From assembly GCA_033557465.1 (NCBI GenBank), contig CM066045.1:137165596-137229595 (forward strand): a DNA stretch of 64,000 nucleotides, written 5' to 3'. The stretch is from Ichthyophis bannanicus (taxonomy: Eukaryota; Chordata; Amphibia; Gymnophiona; Ichthyophiidae). A model generated the notes under the pieces. That model did no database searches. It was not told the origin of the DNA and saw only the letters and a list, made by a program, of their open reading frames with translations. A program made the translations under genes and the position numbers. Shown in pieces: positions 33,029 to 43,601 of the stretch (position 1 is its first letter; the number at the start of each line of letters is the position of its first letter).

Positions 33029-33059
33029 AAGTTACTGCTCTGACTTGTAGATATACCAG

Positions 33060-33408
33060 TACATAAGAAACTGCCGTTTATTGCTAAATAGTTTTCTTTT
33101 GTTTATATCATGCTTGTCATTGTTTAATCACATTGTTCTAAAATCCTCAAATGACTATTTGCTAACCACAATAGGGTACTTTTATTACTTATTTTATTTA
33201 TTTAGCTAATATGAATGTTACAGAACTGATGATTGAAATGAGGAGCAACAGGTGAAACATTGCTTATAAATCATACAGCAGTTTCCCACAGCTCAGTTCT
33301 GATGGTTCTTTACGCTCTTACTAATATATTTAAAATAAAAGTTGAATGGTCAAGGGCAAATACGGGTGGATATTCCTGAATATTAAGTGAGGAAGATTAG
33401 TCTTTTCA
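33060..33408 (+). repeat. Repeat R2, right copy
   Basis: 33065-33170 matches 23310-23404 directly and 33210-33405 matches 23140-23310 in reverse. AT-rich, noncoding. Confidence 0.6.
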
Positions 33409-33440
33409 AGCTTATATTTTCCTTCAATATAAGAGGTATA

Positions 33441-33532
33441 CAGTAGCGGAAACAATTGTGGATACACCTGTAAAATTTGAGCTCTCCGCGATAATATCTG
33501 TCTTACTTACATTAATTAAGTATTCTATATAT
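33441..33532 (+). repeat. Tc1-like left terminal inverted repeat
   Basis: Pairs with 38845-38941. It continues beyond the LTR-like unit at 34938 (ttagatactctatg), matching the inner end of the right repeat. Confidence 0.85.
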
Positions 33533-34937
33533 TGTGATGAGGAGAGCATGGCTGAGCCCATGCAAACAGAGGAAAATTGTAAATCTACCTTTAAGAAAGG
33601 AGACAGGCAAGGTATCTATGGCTTTCAGGGTGCAGGCAAAGAAAAAAAACACACAATTGCTGAAGCTAAGCCACACCCAAGCTCTGCTGATCTAAGGGCA
33701 GGCTTGGAGAGACACCTGGGTAAGGGACAGTGCAAGTTAAGGAAAAGGCAGCCTTATAAACCCAGAGAAACACGTGAGAGGAGCTCCAGTAGCACTGAGG
33801 CCAGCACGGGGGCCAGAGCTAGAGCTAGAGCCAGCACCAGGACCCGCAACGGCTGGGGAGAGGATTCCACGAGAGAGCAGTACTCAGGGAGAGAGCAGCA
33901 CAAGAGAGAGCTGACTAGAGAGAGCACTGCAGACTTCCGTGGAGGGAGAAGCACCAGGGAAAGACCCAGAGGAACGGTGGAGATTTCCAGGGAGGTTTCA
34001 GAGGTGAAAGCAGCACCCAGAAAGAGAGCCAGGCTTGCAGGGAAACTGCAATTGGTTCTGAAGCCAGTAGAGCTGTAGCTGAAAGAATTGCAGACAAGGG
34101 ACAAGGTGCAGTTCCTCCAGTGCGTGGAACAGCTAAAAAGATTCAAGCTCCTAGAAGGTGGGTGGATAAAAATATATCTAAGAGTGACCTAAGCCAGTTA
34201 GAGGCACTCTGGCATTTCAGTCAGGAGAAGAACCTTTTCACTTCAGGTGAAAACCCTTTTCCTAGTAAGAAGCCCCAGTGGAGGAGAATTCAGGAGCTCT
34301 TAGAGAGTTTCAAGCAAGAAGCATTGCATGAAGGCTTAGAGCCAGACATACCGGTTGAAAACCCGGAGGAAATGCAGGTAGAATCTGTTGAAGCTGATTC
34401 TGACTCAGGATTTATTAATGTACTGTTCATGGTGCAAAAAGGCAGAATAGAAGCTGCTGGTTAAAAGAAGAAAGTCTGTAACCTGAAAACCACCAAAAGC
34501 AGTGAGTAAGACAGGGAGAATGATTCTAGTTTGAATTGCTTAGTACCCTGTGGAAAGAAGAAAAGATATTTACTTTGATTTGAAGAAAAGAAACTGTGTT
34601 TGTTGCTGTATGTTTGAGAAACAGTTACGTATGTTGTGAAGGCCAGCTAAAGCAATTTCACTGTTGGGTTTTTGTGTGATTTTCCTGAAGATCATTTGTT
34701 TTGGAGAAGAATTATGTTGCTTTGTTTGAGCTATATGCTTGTGAAAAGAAGGAAATAAATTCCTGTCTTTTGGAAAAAAAACCTCGGTTCTCAATACTAC
34801 TGTTTTTTTAAGTGGTAGTACAACTACAAGTCCCAGCAGCCCCAAACTCTGGACGAGGACAAATAATTCTTTATTCAAAGACTAAACAGTGGCACCCCTA
34901 TACCTATAGGCCGCAGCCTGGGCTAAGGGCCCCCACA
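33533..34937 (+). mobile_element. LTR-like insertion U2
   Basis: A 1405-bp unit beginning TGTGATGAGG and ending CCCCCACA, flanked by ATAT (33529-33532 and 34938-34941). Removing it restores the Tc1-like terminal repeat. TG...CA ends and a 4-bp duplication fit an LTR integrated by a retroviral-type integrase. A TTATAAACCC box lies near 33752 and an AATAAA at about 34754. It could be a solo LTR or a small non-autonomous LTR element. Family unknown. Confidence 0.65.
33548..34078 (+). CDS. Unrecognised Arg-rich ORF in LTR-like unit U2
   Basis: An open frame of 176 codons from MAEPMQTEENCKS. It is strongly basic, with RARARA and many RE/RS repeats (GARARARASTRTRNGWGED). A second frame, 34120-34464, is acidic toward its end (NPEEMQVESVEADSDSG). 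No known domain; low-complexity composition means chance is possible. It crosses the TATA-like box, so it would be read from another promoter, if at all. Confidence 0.35.
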   Translation: MAEPMQTEENCKSTFKKGDRQGIYGFQGAGKEKKHTIAEAKPHPSSADLRAGLERHLGKGQCKLRKRQPYKPRETRERSSSSTEASTGARARARASTRTRNGWGEDSTREQYSGREQHKRELTRESTADFRGGRSTRERPRGTVEISREVSEVKAAPRKRARLAGKLQLVLKPVEL

Positions 34938-35304
34938 ATATTAGATACTCTATGTAGATTTTTGCCATAACATTTGGGAACATATTACAAACAAATATCA
35001 TCAACATTTATCAGAAAAAACTTTGATTTGGAGTCAGACAAGGTGATTGATGTCTTTTTCTCAGGAAAATGATATTTTTCATGAAACTGTCGATCCACTT
35101 TAAGCAGGCTTTATACAGAATCTCATGTATAAGCTGACGCTTCAGATAATGTGTGCTATACTGCCAGGTGTATACAAGCTGTATCAGTCATATTTGTGCT
35201 TTTGTTATTTTTACAAATTTATTTTTTAGCGAAAATATTTAAAAAATAAATGACAGATGCTTAATAAAAAGTTTCCAATTTGGAATGTGTTGTATTTTGT
35301 AGAT

Positions 35305-35640
35305 TAATGATGGCAGCAACAAAGAGGGTTGACTGGTCTCCTAAAAAGAGAAATGAGGGGTACAGCTTTCATGAAATCGCTCAGAAGATAGGCCAAGGAG
35401 TGACAGCATGTGGTGTACAAAAGTTGTGTGCTCCGCTTCAAAGTCACTGAAAGTGTTGCAACTCAGAAGGGAAGAGGAAGGAAAAAGTCTACAACTCCAA
35501 AAACTGACAGAATGATTGTTAGGCTGGCTTTAAAAAATTGTAAATCTGCCAACGACATCAATCAGGAACTTATGGATCTTGGTGTGTCCGTTACTGATCG
35601 AACTGTTCGAAACAGGCTACTCAGTGACGGTCAGAGGGCA
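35305..35640 (+). pseudogene. Tc1-like transposase, DNA-binding half only
   Basis: Reads MMAATKRVDWSPKKRNEGYS, then FHEIAQKIGQGVTACGVQK and, after a one-base shift, GRGRKKSTTPKTDRMIVRLA and LMDLGVSVTDRTVRNRLLSD. These are the paired helix-turn-helix regions of Tc1 transposases, with the GRPRKTT-like linker. The DDE catalytic domain is absent; the frame runs into an inverted repeat and the RTE LINE. Confidence 0.78.
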
Positions 35641-35659
35641 AGGAACCTGTTTCGAACAG

Positions 35660-37150
35660 TTCGATCAGTAACGTAGCTGCTGTTATTGTATCGATCCATC
35701 TCATTGCTAGCCTTCCTCTTTTGCGTTGACCTTCTATCTTGCCAAGCATGTCGTCTTTCTCTAATGATCTCTGTCTTCGCATGATGTGTCCAAAGTATGA
35801 AAGTCGAAGTCTTGTCATCTGAGCTTCTAAAGAAAGCTTAGGTTTGATCTCCTCTAGTACCAACTGGTTTGTTCTTTGGGCATTCCATGGTATACACAGT
35901 ATTTGCTGCCAGCACCATAATTCAAAGGTATCAATTTTCTTCCTGTCTATCTTTTCACTGTCCAGCTTTCACATCCATATGATGTTATTGAAAATACCAT
36001 GGCTTGAACAAGTCAAATCTTTGTATGGAGAGAGACATCTCTACTCTTGAGAATCTTATCTAGGTCTTTCATAGCCATTCTGCCAAGAGCAATGCGTCTG
36101 ATTTCTTGACTGCTTGTTGCTTCTTTATTGATAGTTGATCCAAGTAGGTTAAAGTTGTTCACAATTTCAATTTCTTCTCCTTCAACGATGAACCTGTTGA
36201 TTATGCCAGTTGTCATGATCTTTGTCTTCTCTACATTAAGGTGCAGGCCCATTTTGAGACTGTTCTTTGATTGTGAGAAGCAAATGTTTCAGATCATCTT
36301 CACTTTCAGCCAGTAATGTGGTATCAGCTTAGCGAAGGTTGTTGAGTCTTCCACCAATCTTCACACCTCTGTTGACTTCATACAATCCTGCTTCTCTGAT
36401 GATTTGTTCTGCATATAAATTAACAGGTAGGGGGAAAGTATGCAGCCTTGTCTTACACCTTTGCTTATTTTAAACCATTCTATTTCTCCTTTTTCCGTTC
36501 AAACTGTTGCTTCTTGATCAATGTACAGATTGTGTAAGAGTATGATCAGGTGTTCTGGTATACCCATGCTTCTTAATGTGGCCCAGAGTTTCTCATGGTT
36601 TACGCAGTCAAAAGCTTTGCTATAGTCGATAAAGCACAAATAGATATCCTTTTGGTATTCTTTAGTCTTTTCAAGGATCCATCTCACATCTGCAGTGATG
36701 TCTCTCGTTCCTCGCCCTTTCCTGAACCCTGCTTGCATTTCAGGTAGTTCTTGTTCCTGGTATGGTTGTAGTCTCTTTAGAATAATCTTCAGGAGAATCT
36801 TGCTGGCATGTGGGATCAGAGCGATTGTGTGATAATTTCCACAGTCAGTTGGATCACCTTTGTTTTTTATTGGTGTAAACACAGATCATTTCCAGTCAGT
36901 GGCCATGATGTTGTCTTCCATATTTCTTGGCAGAGCCTTGTAAGTACGGTAACAGCTGCATCAGATTGCTGTAATACTTCTGTTGCTTTGTTCTTTGATA
37001 AGACTTTCAGTGCTGCTTCAACTTCTTTCATCACCAATGGTTCCCGATCATAAGGTACAGGTTGAAATGGCTGTTGGTCCACTTGATCTTTATCATATTT
37101 AAAACTCTGTATATTACTTCCATCTTTTCTTGATCTTCTCAGCATCATTC
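35660..37150 (-). pseudogene. RTE/BovB reverse transcriptase, fragmented
   Basis: Islands on the minus strand: MLRRSRKDGSNIQSFKYDKD, FTPIKNKGDPTDCGNYHTIA, EMQAGFRKGRGTRDI, CFIDYSKAFDCVNHEKLW, then later LHLNVEKTKIMTT and MRRQRSLEKDDMLGKIEG plus RGRLAMRWIDTITAAT. Frameshifts and stops interrupt it; the YxDD region (36300-36480) is degraded. Confidence 0.8.
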
Positions 37151-38825
37151 AACATAGAACCTTGAGCATCTTGTAACATTCCAGTTCGAGGCTGGAACTT
37201 TTTCTTTAACTCTCGTAGCTTTAGGAAAGCTGATCATGTTCTTCCTCTAATAGTTTCTGTTTCTGCTTCGTCATTGTAATACTTTTCCTTGTCCTATCTT
37301 GCTGCATGTTGGAAATCTCTGAGTTCTGTGATTGTCTTTCTTTCTCCTCTGGCTTTAGCTTCTCTGTGTTTCTGGGCAATTTTCAAAGTTTCTTCCGTCA
37401 TCCATTTTGGCCGTTTTTTCTTTCACCTTTTGTACAGACTTCTCGCTTTCTTCCAACACAACCTTCTTGATGTCATTCCATAACTCTTCTGGAGCTCTGT
37501 CATTTGTATCTAAAGCAGCAAATCGATTTTGCAGGCAGTCTTTAAATTCCAGTGGTATATTCTCAAGGTCATATTTTGCTGCATTCATGAGTGGTTTGCT
37601 CTTTTTCAACTTTAGCTTGAGTTTGCATACTAGTAGTTGATGGTCTGTACCACAGTCAGCTCCAGGTTTTGTCTTTATTGATGTTATAGAGCTTTTCCAT
37701 CGTTGACTTCCACAGATGTAGTCAATTTGATTTTTATACAATCCATTGGGTGAAGTCCATGTGTACAGTCGCCGCTTGTGTTGCTGGAAGAAGGTGTTTG
37801 AGATTAATAGATTGTTGGTCTTGCAGAATTCTATCAGTCTTTCTCCAGCTTCATTTCTGTTGCCAAGTCCATATTTTCCAACTACTTTGTCTTCTTTGTT
37901 GCCAACTTTTGTGTTCCAGTCACCCATGATTATCAGGATATCCTGTTTGCATGTTCTGTCAATTTCAGCTTGTACTTGTTCATAGAACTTTTCAATTTCA
38001 TTCTCTTCTGCAGCTGTTGTTGGGGAATATACTTGAATTATAGTTGTGTTGATAGGCATTCCTTGTAGACGAATAGAGATTAAGTGTTTGCTGACTGCAT
38101 TGTATTTCATTACAGTTCTTGCAAGTTTCTTCTTTATTATAAATGCAACACCATTTCTTCTTTGTCTTTCATTTCCGGCATAGTAGACCATGTGATCATC
38201 TGATGCAAAGGGCCCGATGCCAGTCCATTTCAGTTCGCTGACACCCAACAGATCAAGTTGTACACGTTCCATTTCATTCTTGACCACCTCCAACTTCCCT
38301 TGGTTCATGCTTCGTACGTTCCATGTTCCAATGTGTAAGACATCTTTACAGCTTCTGACTCTCATTTCATGCACAGCTACATCAGCATTCAGGCGTCCCG
38401 AGGGCTTTGATCCACCCATATCATAAATGCTTGCTTTACTCTGAAAAGTCTTCAGCTCTTCCCCAGTAGCTAGTTGAGTGCCTTCTGACCTGGGGGTCTC
38501 ATCTTCCAGCACTATAGCACAATTTGTTTTGTTGTAACTATCCATTGGGTTTTCATGGCAAGATACAGAAGTAGATTGCCGGGCCTTTCTTCCGTGCAGT
38601 TTAAGTTTGGTGGTGTTGCCATTGTCCCAGAAATGTGATCCTCCACCGTCAACACTATCCCATTCTGCTGCTGCCCAGATAGGTGGTTTGTCTTGGTCTG
38701 GCACCTCAGCTGAGACCTGTCCATCTTGGGAGACCCTGCCAGTAGTTAAACTACCGATAGTTTAGCTGTCAGCATCATTGATGCACACAAGCCCTCACAG
38801 CATGACAAGCTGCAAACCAAGTGAG
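35672..38825 (-). mobile_element. RTE/BovB-type LINE (minus strand), almost full length
   Basis: About 3.1 kb in reverse orientation inside the Tc1-like element. It has an APE-type endonuclease with a long N-terminal extension, an RT and a short C-terminus ending MRWIDTITAAT. The CFDP2-like endonuclease text (HIGTWNVRSMNQGKLEVVKN) marks it as RTE/BovB. Confidence 0.88.
37355..38704 (-). CDS. RTE/BovB endonuclease domain
   Basis: An open frame of 449 codons. The endonuclease core begins HIGTWNVRSMNQGK (motif N) and continues with LLGVSELKWTGIG (motif E), VYSPTTAAEENE, LIIMGDWNTKVGN (D, N), NLLISNTFFQQHKRR, DYICGSQRWKSS and the final GTDHQLLV (D, H). The set of catalytic motifs is intact. It is separated by frameshifts from the RT. 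Confidence 0.85.
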   Translation of the reverse strand: MPDQDKPPIWAAAEWDSVDGGGSHFWDNGNTTKLKLHGRKARQSTSVSCHENPMDSYNKTNCAIVLEDETPRSEGTQLATGEELKTFQSKASIYDMGGSKPSGRLNADVAVHEMRVRSCKDVLHIGTWNVRSMNQGKLEVVKNEMERVQLDLLGVSELKWTGIGPFASDDHMVYYAGNERQRRNGVAFIIKKKLARTVMKYNAVSKHLISIRLQGMPINTTIIQVYSPTTAAEENEIEKFYEQVQAEIDRTCKQDILIIMGDWNTKVGNKEDKVVGKYGLGNRNEAGERLIEFCKTNNLLISNTFFQQHKRRLYTWTSPNGLYKNQIDYICGSQRWKSSITSIKTKPGADCGTDHQLLVCKLKLKLKKSKPLMNAAKYDLENIPLEFKDCLQNRFAALDTNDRAPEELWNDIKKVVLEESEKSVQKVKEKTAKMDDGRNFENCPETQRS

Positions 38826-38941
38826 GGACAATCTGCATAGAGTGTCTAATATATAGAATACTTAATTAACATAAGTAAGACAGATATTATCACGGAGAGC
38901 TCAACATTTTACAGGTGTATCCACAATTTTTTCCGCTAGTG

Positions 38942-39682
38942 TATATTTTATCTATAGTGCCATATTGACATGTTTACAGAAAGCAATATAGCACAGTCAA
39001 TAGCAGTATGAACTTTCATATCTGCCATATTTTGTCATTTTTAGAGCAGTCATGAGACTGACAGGAGAGAACAATGACCAAAATGTCCATTGGGTTTTTT
39101 TTGTCTCCCCCCCCCCCCCCTTCTTCCTACTGCCTTATTACTGTAAATTCTAGGTAAGTTATAATCAGGTTAGAGTAGGTGTTTCCCCATCCCTAGAGGG
39201 CTTACAATATAAGTTTATCACTGCGACAATAGAGGGTGAAGTGATTTGCTGAGTCCCAAGAAGCATTGATGGGGGAACTCTGGCTTCCTTGCTGTAATAG
39301 CTATGCTGCTACTCCACGTGAAATTAAGATATATTTTCTCAGAAAAAGATCTTTTCACTTACTGCAAGAAGGGCTTGGTATCTTACTCAAAGCAATATGA
39401 ATTTTGTAAGGAGTAGAGTGTACTGCTTCTTTAATAAAATCCTTGGATTTGTGTTGCTTGTCAGGATGGAAATCTTAATTATTGTATATAGGCCATTGTA
39501 TCTTAAGTTTCATGCACAAAATAAAATGTAAGCTAAAGAACCAGGCCTTGGCCTCATCTGCAGTGCTGGAAATCCAAGTTTGAATTTCTCTGTGATGGCT
39601 GCATTTTGCCTGTTCATACTGTTGAGGTGAAGCAGTCAGGCCCAGAGAGGAAAGAAAGGTGGTCTGCTATTACAGTAGTAGT
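38942..39682 (+). other. REXO2 intron 2 spacer
   Basis: No coding signal. Contains a C homopolymer (about 39107-39120) and a reverse CORE/MIR-like SINE remnant near 39180-39300. Confidence 0.5.
39180..39300 (-). repeat. MIR-like SINE remnant
   Basis: The reverse strand contains CACTTCACCCTCTATTG and TAAGCCCTCTAGGGATGGGG, resembling the right part of CORE-SINE/MIR-type elements. Related text is at 48240-48345 (plus). Confidence 0.55.
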
Positions 39683-39790
39683 CTTTCCTTATCGTTCCTC
39701 CAGTTCAGTCCTCTACCTCTGGGTTGTCAACCTCCTCCTGCAGCTTGGAGACTGGTATGTCAGAATGATGACATCACTGGATATAGCCTG
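39683..39790 (+). repeat. DIRS E left inverted terminal repeat
   Basis: Shared text with the right end includes CCTCCTGCAGCTTGGAGACT and TGATGACATCACTGGATATA. Confidence 0.88.
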
Positions 39791-40668
39791 CTGCTCTCTG
39801 TCTTCCTTCCCAGTGTTACCAGTCTCCATGCAGCAGGAGGACTTTGTGAGCCCAGGAGAGGGCTCACTGGAGTGACAGATAAGGAGAGAATAGGTTCCTT
39901 TAATAAAAAAAAAAAAAAAAATCGGGTTAAGCCTAATTGCTTAGCATTCTTTGCTTCCCGCCTGTCACCAAATTTACCGTAAGAGGAAGCACGGGTAGGA
40001 CTTGAGGCTTGGCAGCTGGAGAATCTCTCCCCCCGGACTCTTCAGGGGAGAGCTCTCTCTGATCGCTCTGTACTCTGCCGCACCGACGAGGCTGCTGGTT
40101 GCGGTCTCGCACGACTGTATAACTGCAGGCAAGTTGATATAACTTTATCCAGAGTTCAGGGTTGCAGCGCGACTCCAGGGCACAAACGGGAGCTACGCAG
40201 ACCTGCCCGGTAAGCTTTACACCGGCGGCAGGCTGCGGTGGCAGCAGAGTCAGCCCGGTGAGGTGAAGGCACACCGGAATGGCTGGATTTTGGCGCCCTT
40301 TTGATCTTCTGGCTCCAGGCGGCCATTTTAGGCAGCACGGAAAGCCACGTGGCTGCTCAGCGTTGCCGTGAATGGAGCAGGTAGGCAGGCACCGGTTTCA
40401 ATTTGGCGATTTGATTATTTTTTCAAGAGTGCTGCTTTAACTCGTCGTTTTTTATTTGGGGTGCATTTTTACTTTTGTTTCCGTCAAGGCTGAGAGTCAG
40501 CCGCTGAGGGGGGAGCAGGCTCCGCCTCATGGCTGCAATAGCCCGGCTTTTTAGTCCGATGTAGGGACAGGGTATGGAACATTGGTAGTTATTGCTCTGT
40601 CCTCCAAGATAGTTGTGCTCACTCAGTTTAAAAAAAAAAAAAAAGAAACAGTTCAGATTGCCAACTTT
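39791..40668 (+). other. DIRS E leader
   Basis: Untranslated region between the left repeat and gag. It has two A homopolymers (about 39905 and 40631) and a GC-rich middle (40000-40370). No conserved frame. Confidence 0.6.
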
Positions 40669-41163
40669 ATGGCGGGGCGTCCACAGTGTGTCATCTGTGG
40701 TACCCGAAGAGGCACGGTGGCAGAGTCAGGGGTGTGCTGTGGCTGTGCCTCCCTTTCGTCCACAGTGGAGCAGCAGATGAACCTTAAAGAAGCTGTGGAG
40801 GCACTGGGGGGACAGGAGGGGGCGCTGACTGAGTCTCCTCAAACCCCAGTCCAGGAGTGTCTCGTGGAACTGGCGGGTTCATCTGCAGCATTGCCAGGAG
40901 AGCAACCGGGGGATCCCGTGGAATTTTGTCTGGAGTTCATATTAATGCTTCACAAGGCGTTCTGTTTGAGATGCCTAGGTAAGGTGGCGGACGTTTCACC
41001 ACTAACCGGGTTGGCAGCGCCAATGGCGGCCTCAGTCGATGTCGGTGAGGGTCCCTCGGCGCCTAAAAAGGCTAGGACCCGAGCCTCCTCGACTGTGGAG
41101 CCCGATTGGCCAGAGGTCGAGGAGTATGACTGCGAAAATGATGAGGGACTGCAGGATCTAGAG
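40669..41163 (+). pseudogene. DIRS E gag, first part
   Basis: Starts MAGRPQCVICGTRRGTVAES with CVIC and CCGC pairs, then an acidic region ending NDEGLQDLE. The hAT element is inserted exactly after DLE, and the 8-bp duplication repeats those codons at 43602. Confidence 0.85.
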
Positions 41164-43601
41164 CATAGGTGTCAAACTCTGGCCCGCGGGCCAAATTTGG
41201 CCCGTAGTGTAATTATATTTGGCCCGCGAGGCTATACCAAATGACTACTAGAGCTAGCCCGCCGGTATTATACAGCGCATTCATTCATCGCTAATACTAC
41301 AAATCCCATAATGCCTTGCTGTTGTTTTGGCGCATCAATCAGGACAGGTCCCAGAAACGCCCTCTCCTGTGTGACAGAAGTCATAGCGATCTCAAGCTAC
41401 AACTGTCACTGTGGAACCCCTTCCCAAAAATGGCAAAAAGAAAGGCAGACAACAGGAACTTTCTGGACAGGTGGGAGACAGAATATTTGTTTACATATGT
41501 AAAAGACAGACCTGTTTGTCTGATTTGTGGAGTCAACGTGGCTATAACTAAGGAGTATAACATTCGACGATACTATGAAACAAAACACCATGACAAGTAC
41601 AAGGACCTGGATATGACTCAAAGGAGCCAGAAAGTGGAGGAGATGAAAAGAAGTTTGGTTTCACAACAGAATATGTTCAAAAAAGCCACATCACAAAGTG
41701 AGGCTGCTGTAAAGGCTAGTTATATTGTGGCAGCAGAGATCGCAAAATCAGCCCGGCCCTTTAATGAGGGAGAGTTTGTGAAAAAGTGCATGTTGAAAGT
41801 TTGTGACATCGTGTGCCCAGAGAAAAAGCAAGCCTTTTCAAACGTGAGCCTGAGCAGAAACACAGTAGCTGATCGCACATGTGATCTTGCCACAATCTGT
41901 ATGACCAGCTTTTGGAAAAGGGAAAAGATTTCGTTGCATTCTCCCTTGCTGTGGATGAGAGCAGCGACGCATCTGATACTGCTCAGCTGTCAGTCTTCAT
42001 CCGTGGAGTGGACTCAAATATGTGTGTTACGGAGGAGCTATTGGGATTCAAATCAATGCATGGCACAACCACAGGAAAGGAAATTTTTGAGGAGGTTTCC
42101 AAATGCGTAACTGAAATAAAGCTGCCGTGGGATAAACTCGTGGGATTAACGACAGATGGTGCGCCAGCGATGTGCGGTAAAACAAGTGGACTGGTGGGCA
42201 GGGTCCGGGAGAAGATGCAGGAAGAGAACTGTGCAGGTGAACTAACTGTTTATCACTGCATCATACATCAGGAATCATTGTGTGGCAAAGCCCTAAAGAT
42301 GGAACATGTTATGACCACAGTAACACAAGTAGTTAACTTTATAAGAGCCAAAGGTCTGAATCACTGCCAGTTTAAGTCTTTTCTGGAGGAGTGTGGTTCG
42401 GAATACGCAGACGTGCCGTATCACACAGAGGTGAGATGGTTAAGCCGAGGAAAAGTACTGAATAGATGTTTTGAGCTGCATGAGGAAATATGTCAGTTTC
42501 TGGAAGCAAAGGGAAAGCAGAGCTTCGGGAGAAAAAGTTTCTGTGTGAGCTGGCCTTTGTGTGACATCTCGAGCCATCTCGATGCGCTGAACCTGCAGCT
42601 TCAGGGACGGGGGCGCATCATCACAGACATGTAAGCTGCAGTGAGGGCTTTTAAAACTAAACTGTGCCTGTGGGAGAATCAGATGCTGCAAGGAAACCTT
42701 GGCCATTTTCCCTGCTGCCAAACCATGAAAACGCAGTTCTTTACCAACTTGTTCCCATGCGCACAGTTTGCTGAAAAACTCAGTGTACTCGGCGCTGAGT
42801 TTAGCCGGCGATTTGCCGACTTTGATGTCCAGAAATGTAGGTTTGAACTGCTCAGTAATCCCTTTGCAGTTAATGTGGAAAACGCACCAACCAACCTCCA
42901 AATGGAGCTAATTGAACTCCAGTGTAATGACACGCTGAAGTCAAAGTATGATGCTGTGGGCGCCGCCCAGTTTCCACAGTTCATCCCTGACACAATGCCT
43001 CAGCTCCGCACCCAAGCTGCTCAGATGCTCTCCATGTTCGGCAGCACTTATCTATGTGAGCAACTTTTCTCCTCGATGAAGATGACCAAAACATCTCACA
43101 GGAGACGTCTGACTGATGAACACCTTCGCTCGATACTGAGGATTTCCTCAGCTCAAAACCTGAGCCCAGACATTGATGAACTATCATCCAAGAAGAGATG
43201 CCAGGTATCTGGCTTGGGCACATCAGATTAGATCAGTGTGCAGCAAACTGAGCAATAATTAACGTTTTCTTTATGCACTTTTTCTTGCTACTCCAAGACA
43301 TGGGCTTGAATGGTTGATTAATTTTATTATTGTTATTTTATTTTAAAAATTATTATTTATTATTATTTAAATCTTATTTAATAAATGAATGTCATTGTTG
43401 TTTTTTTTTATTTGAAATTGGTTTTTGCATATCTGAACTATTAAGTTATAAATTGTATAGTAATAAGTGTTGCTTCATATTCAATGTTAAAGCAAATCTT
43501 GTTTGGGTCCATATTAAAAGGTTCATTTGTTCAATGCTGGCCCGCGACTTTGTTCAAGTTTTACATTTTGGCCCACTGTGTATTTGAGTTTGACACCCCT
43601 G
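41164..43601 (+). mobile_element. hAT DNA transposon (Charlie/GTF2IRD2-like) in DIRS E gag
   Basis: 2438 bp flanked by the perfect 8-bp duplication ATCTAGAG (41156-41163, 43602-43609). The ends are CATAGGTGTCAAACTC and, in reverse, CAGGGGTGTCAAACTC, followed by the GGCCCGCGGGCC-type subterminal region. The transposase is present in three frames. Excision would restore the gag frame. Confidence 0.92.
41430..43231 (+). pseudogene. hAT transposase (GTF2IRD2/ZBED-like), two lesions
   Basis: Begins MAKRKADNRNFLDRWE. A BED-like zinc finger follows (PVCLICGV ... YYETKHHDKY), then the RNase H-fold part with FSLAVDESSDASDTAQL, LVGLTTDGAPAMCGKTSGLV, CIIHQESLCGKAL and VRWLSRGKVL. The C-terminal dimerisation block has STYLCEQLFSSMKMTKTSHR and LTDEHLRSILRI. 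A frameshift near 41910 and a TAA at 42632 break it. Close to the transposon family that gave rise to vertebrate GTF2IRD2-like genes. Confidence 0.88.

Larger units (their letters stand above)
33441..38941 (+). mobile_element. Tc1-like DNA transposon carrying two other elements
   Basis: Bounded by TA on both sides, with terminal inverted repeats near 95 bp long: 33441-33532 (start CAGTAGCGGAAACAATTG) against 38845-38941. Inside are an LTR-like unit (33533-34937) placed in the left repeat, the DNA-binding half of a Tc1-type transposase (35305-35640), and a reverse RTE LINE. The catalytic half of the transposase is missing, so it cannot move itself. Confidence 0.82.

Noticed and set aside
33814..33836. 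Short tandem GCTAGA/GCC repeats as a CRISPR-like or satellite array
   Set aside because: Only a few imperfect units within a low-complexity Arg codon run; no spacers.
37355..38704. A host craniofacial development protein 2 (CFDP2) gene
   Set aside because: That annotation is usually given to the BovB/RTE endonuclease; RT islands follow in the same orientation.
41430..43231. A host GTF2IRD2 or ZBED gene
   Set aside because: It has hAT terminal repeats, an 8-bp duplication, and lies inside DIRS gag; it is a transposon copy with lesions.
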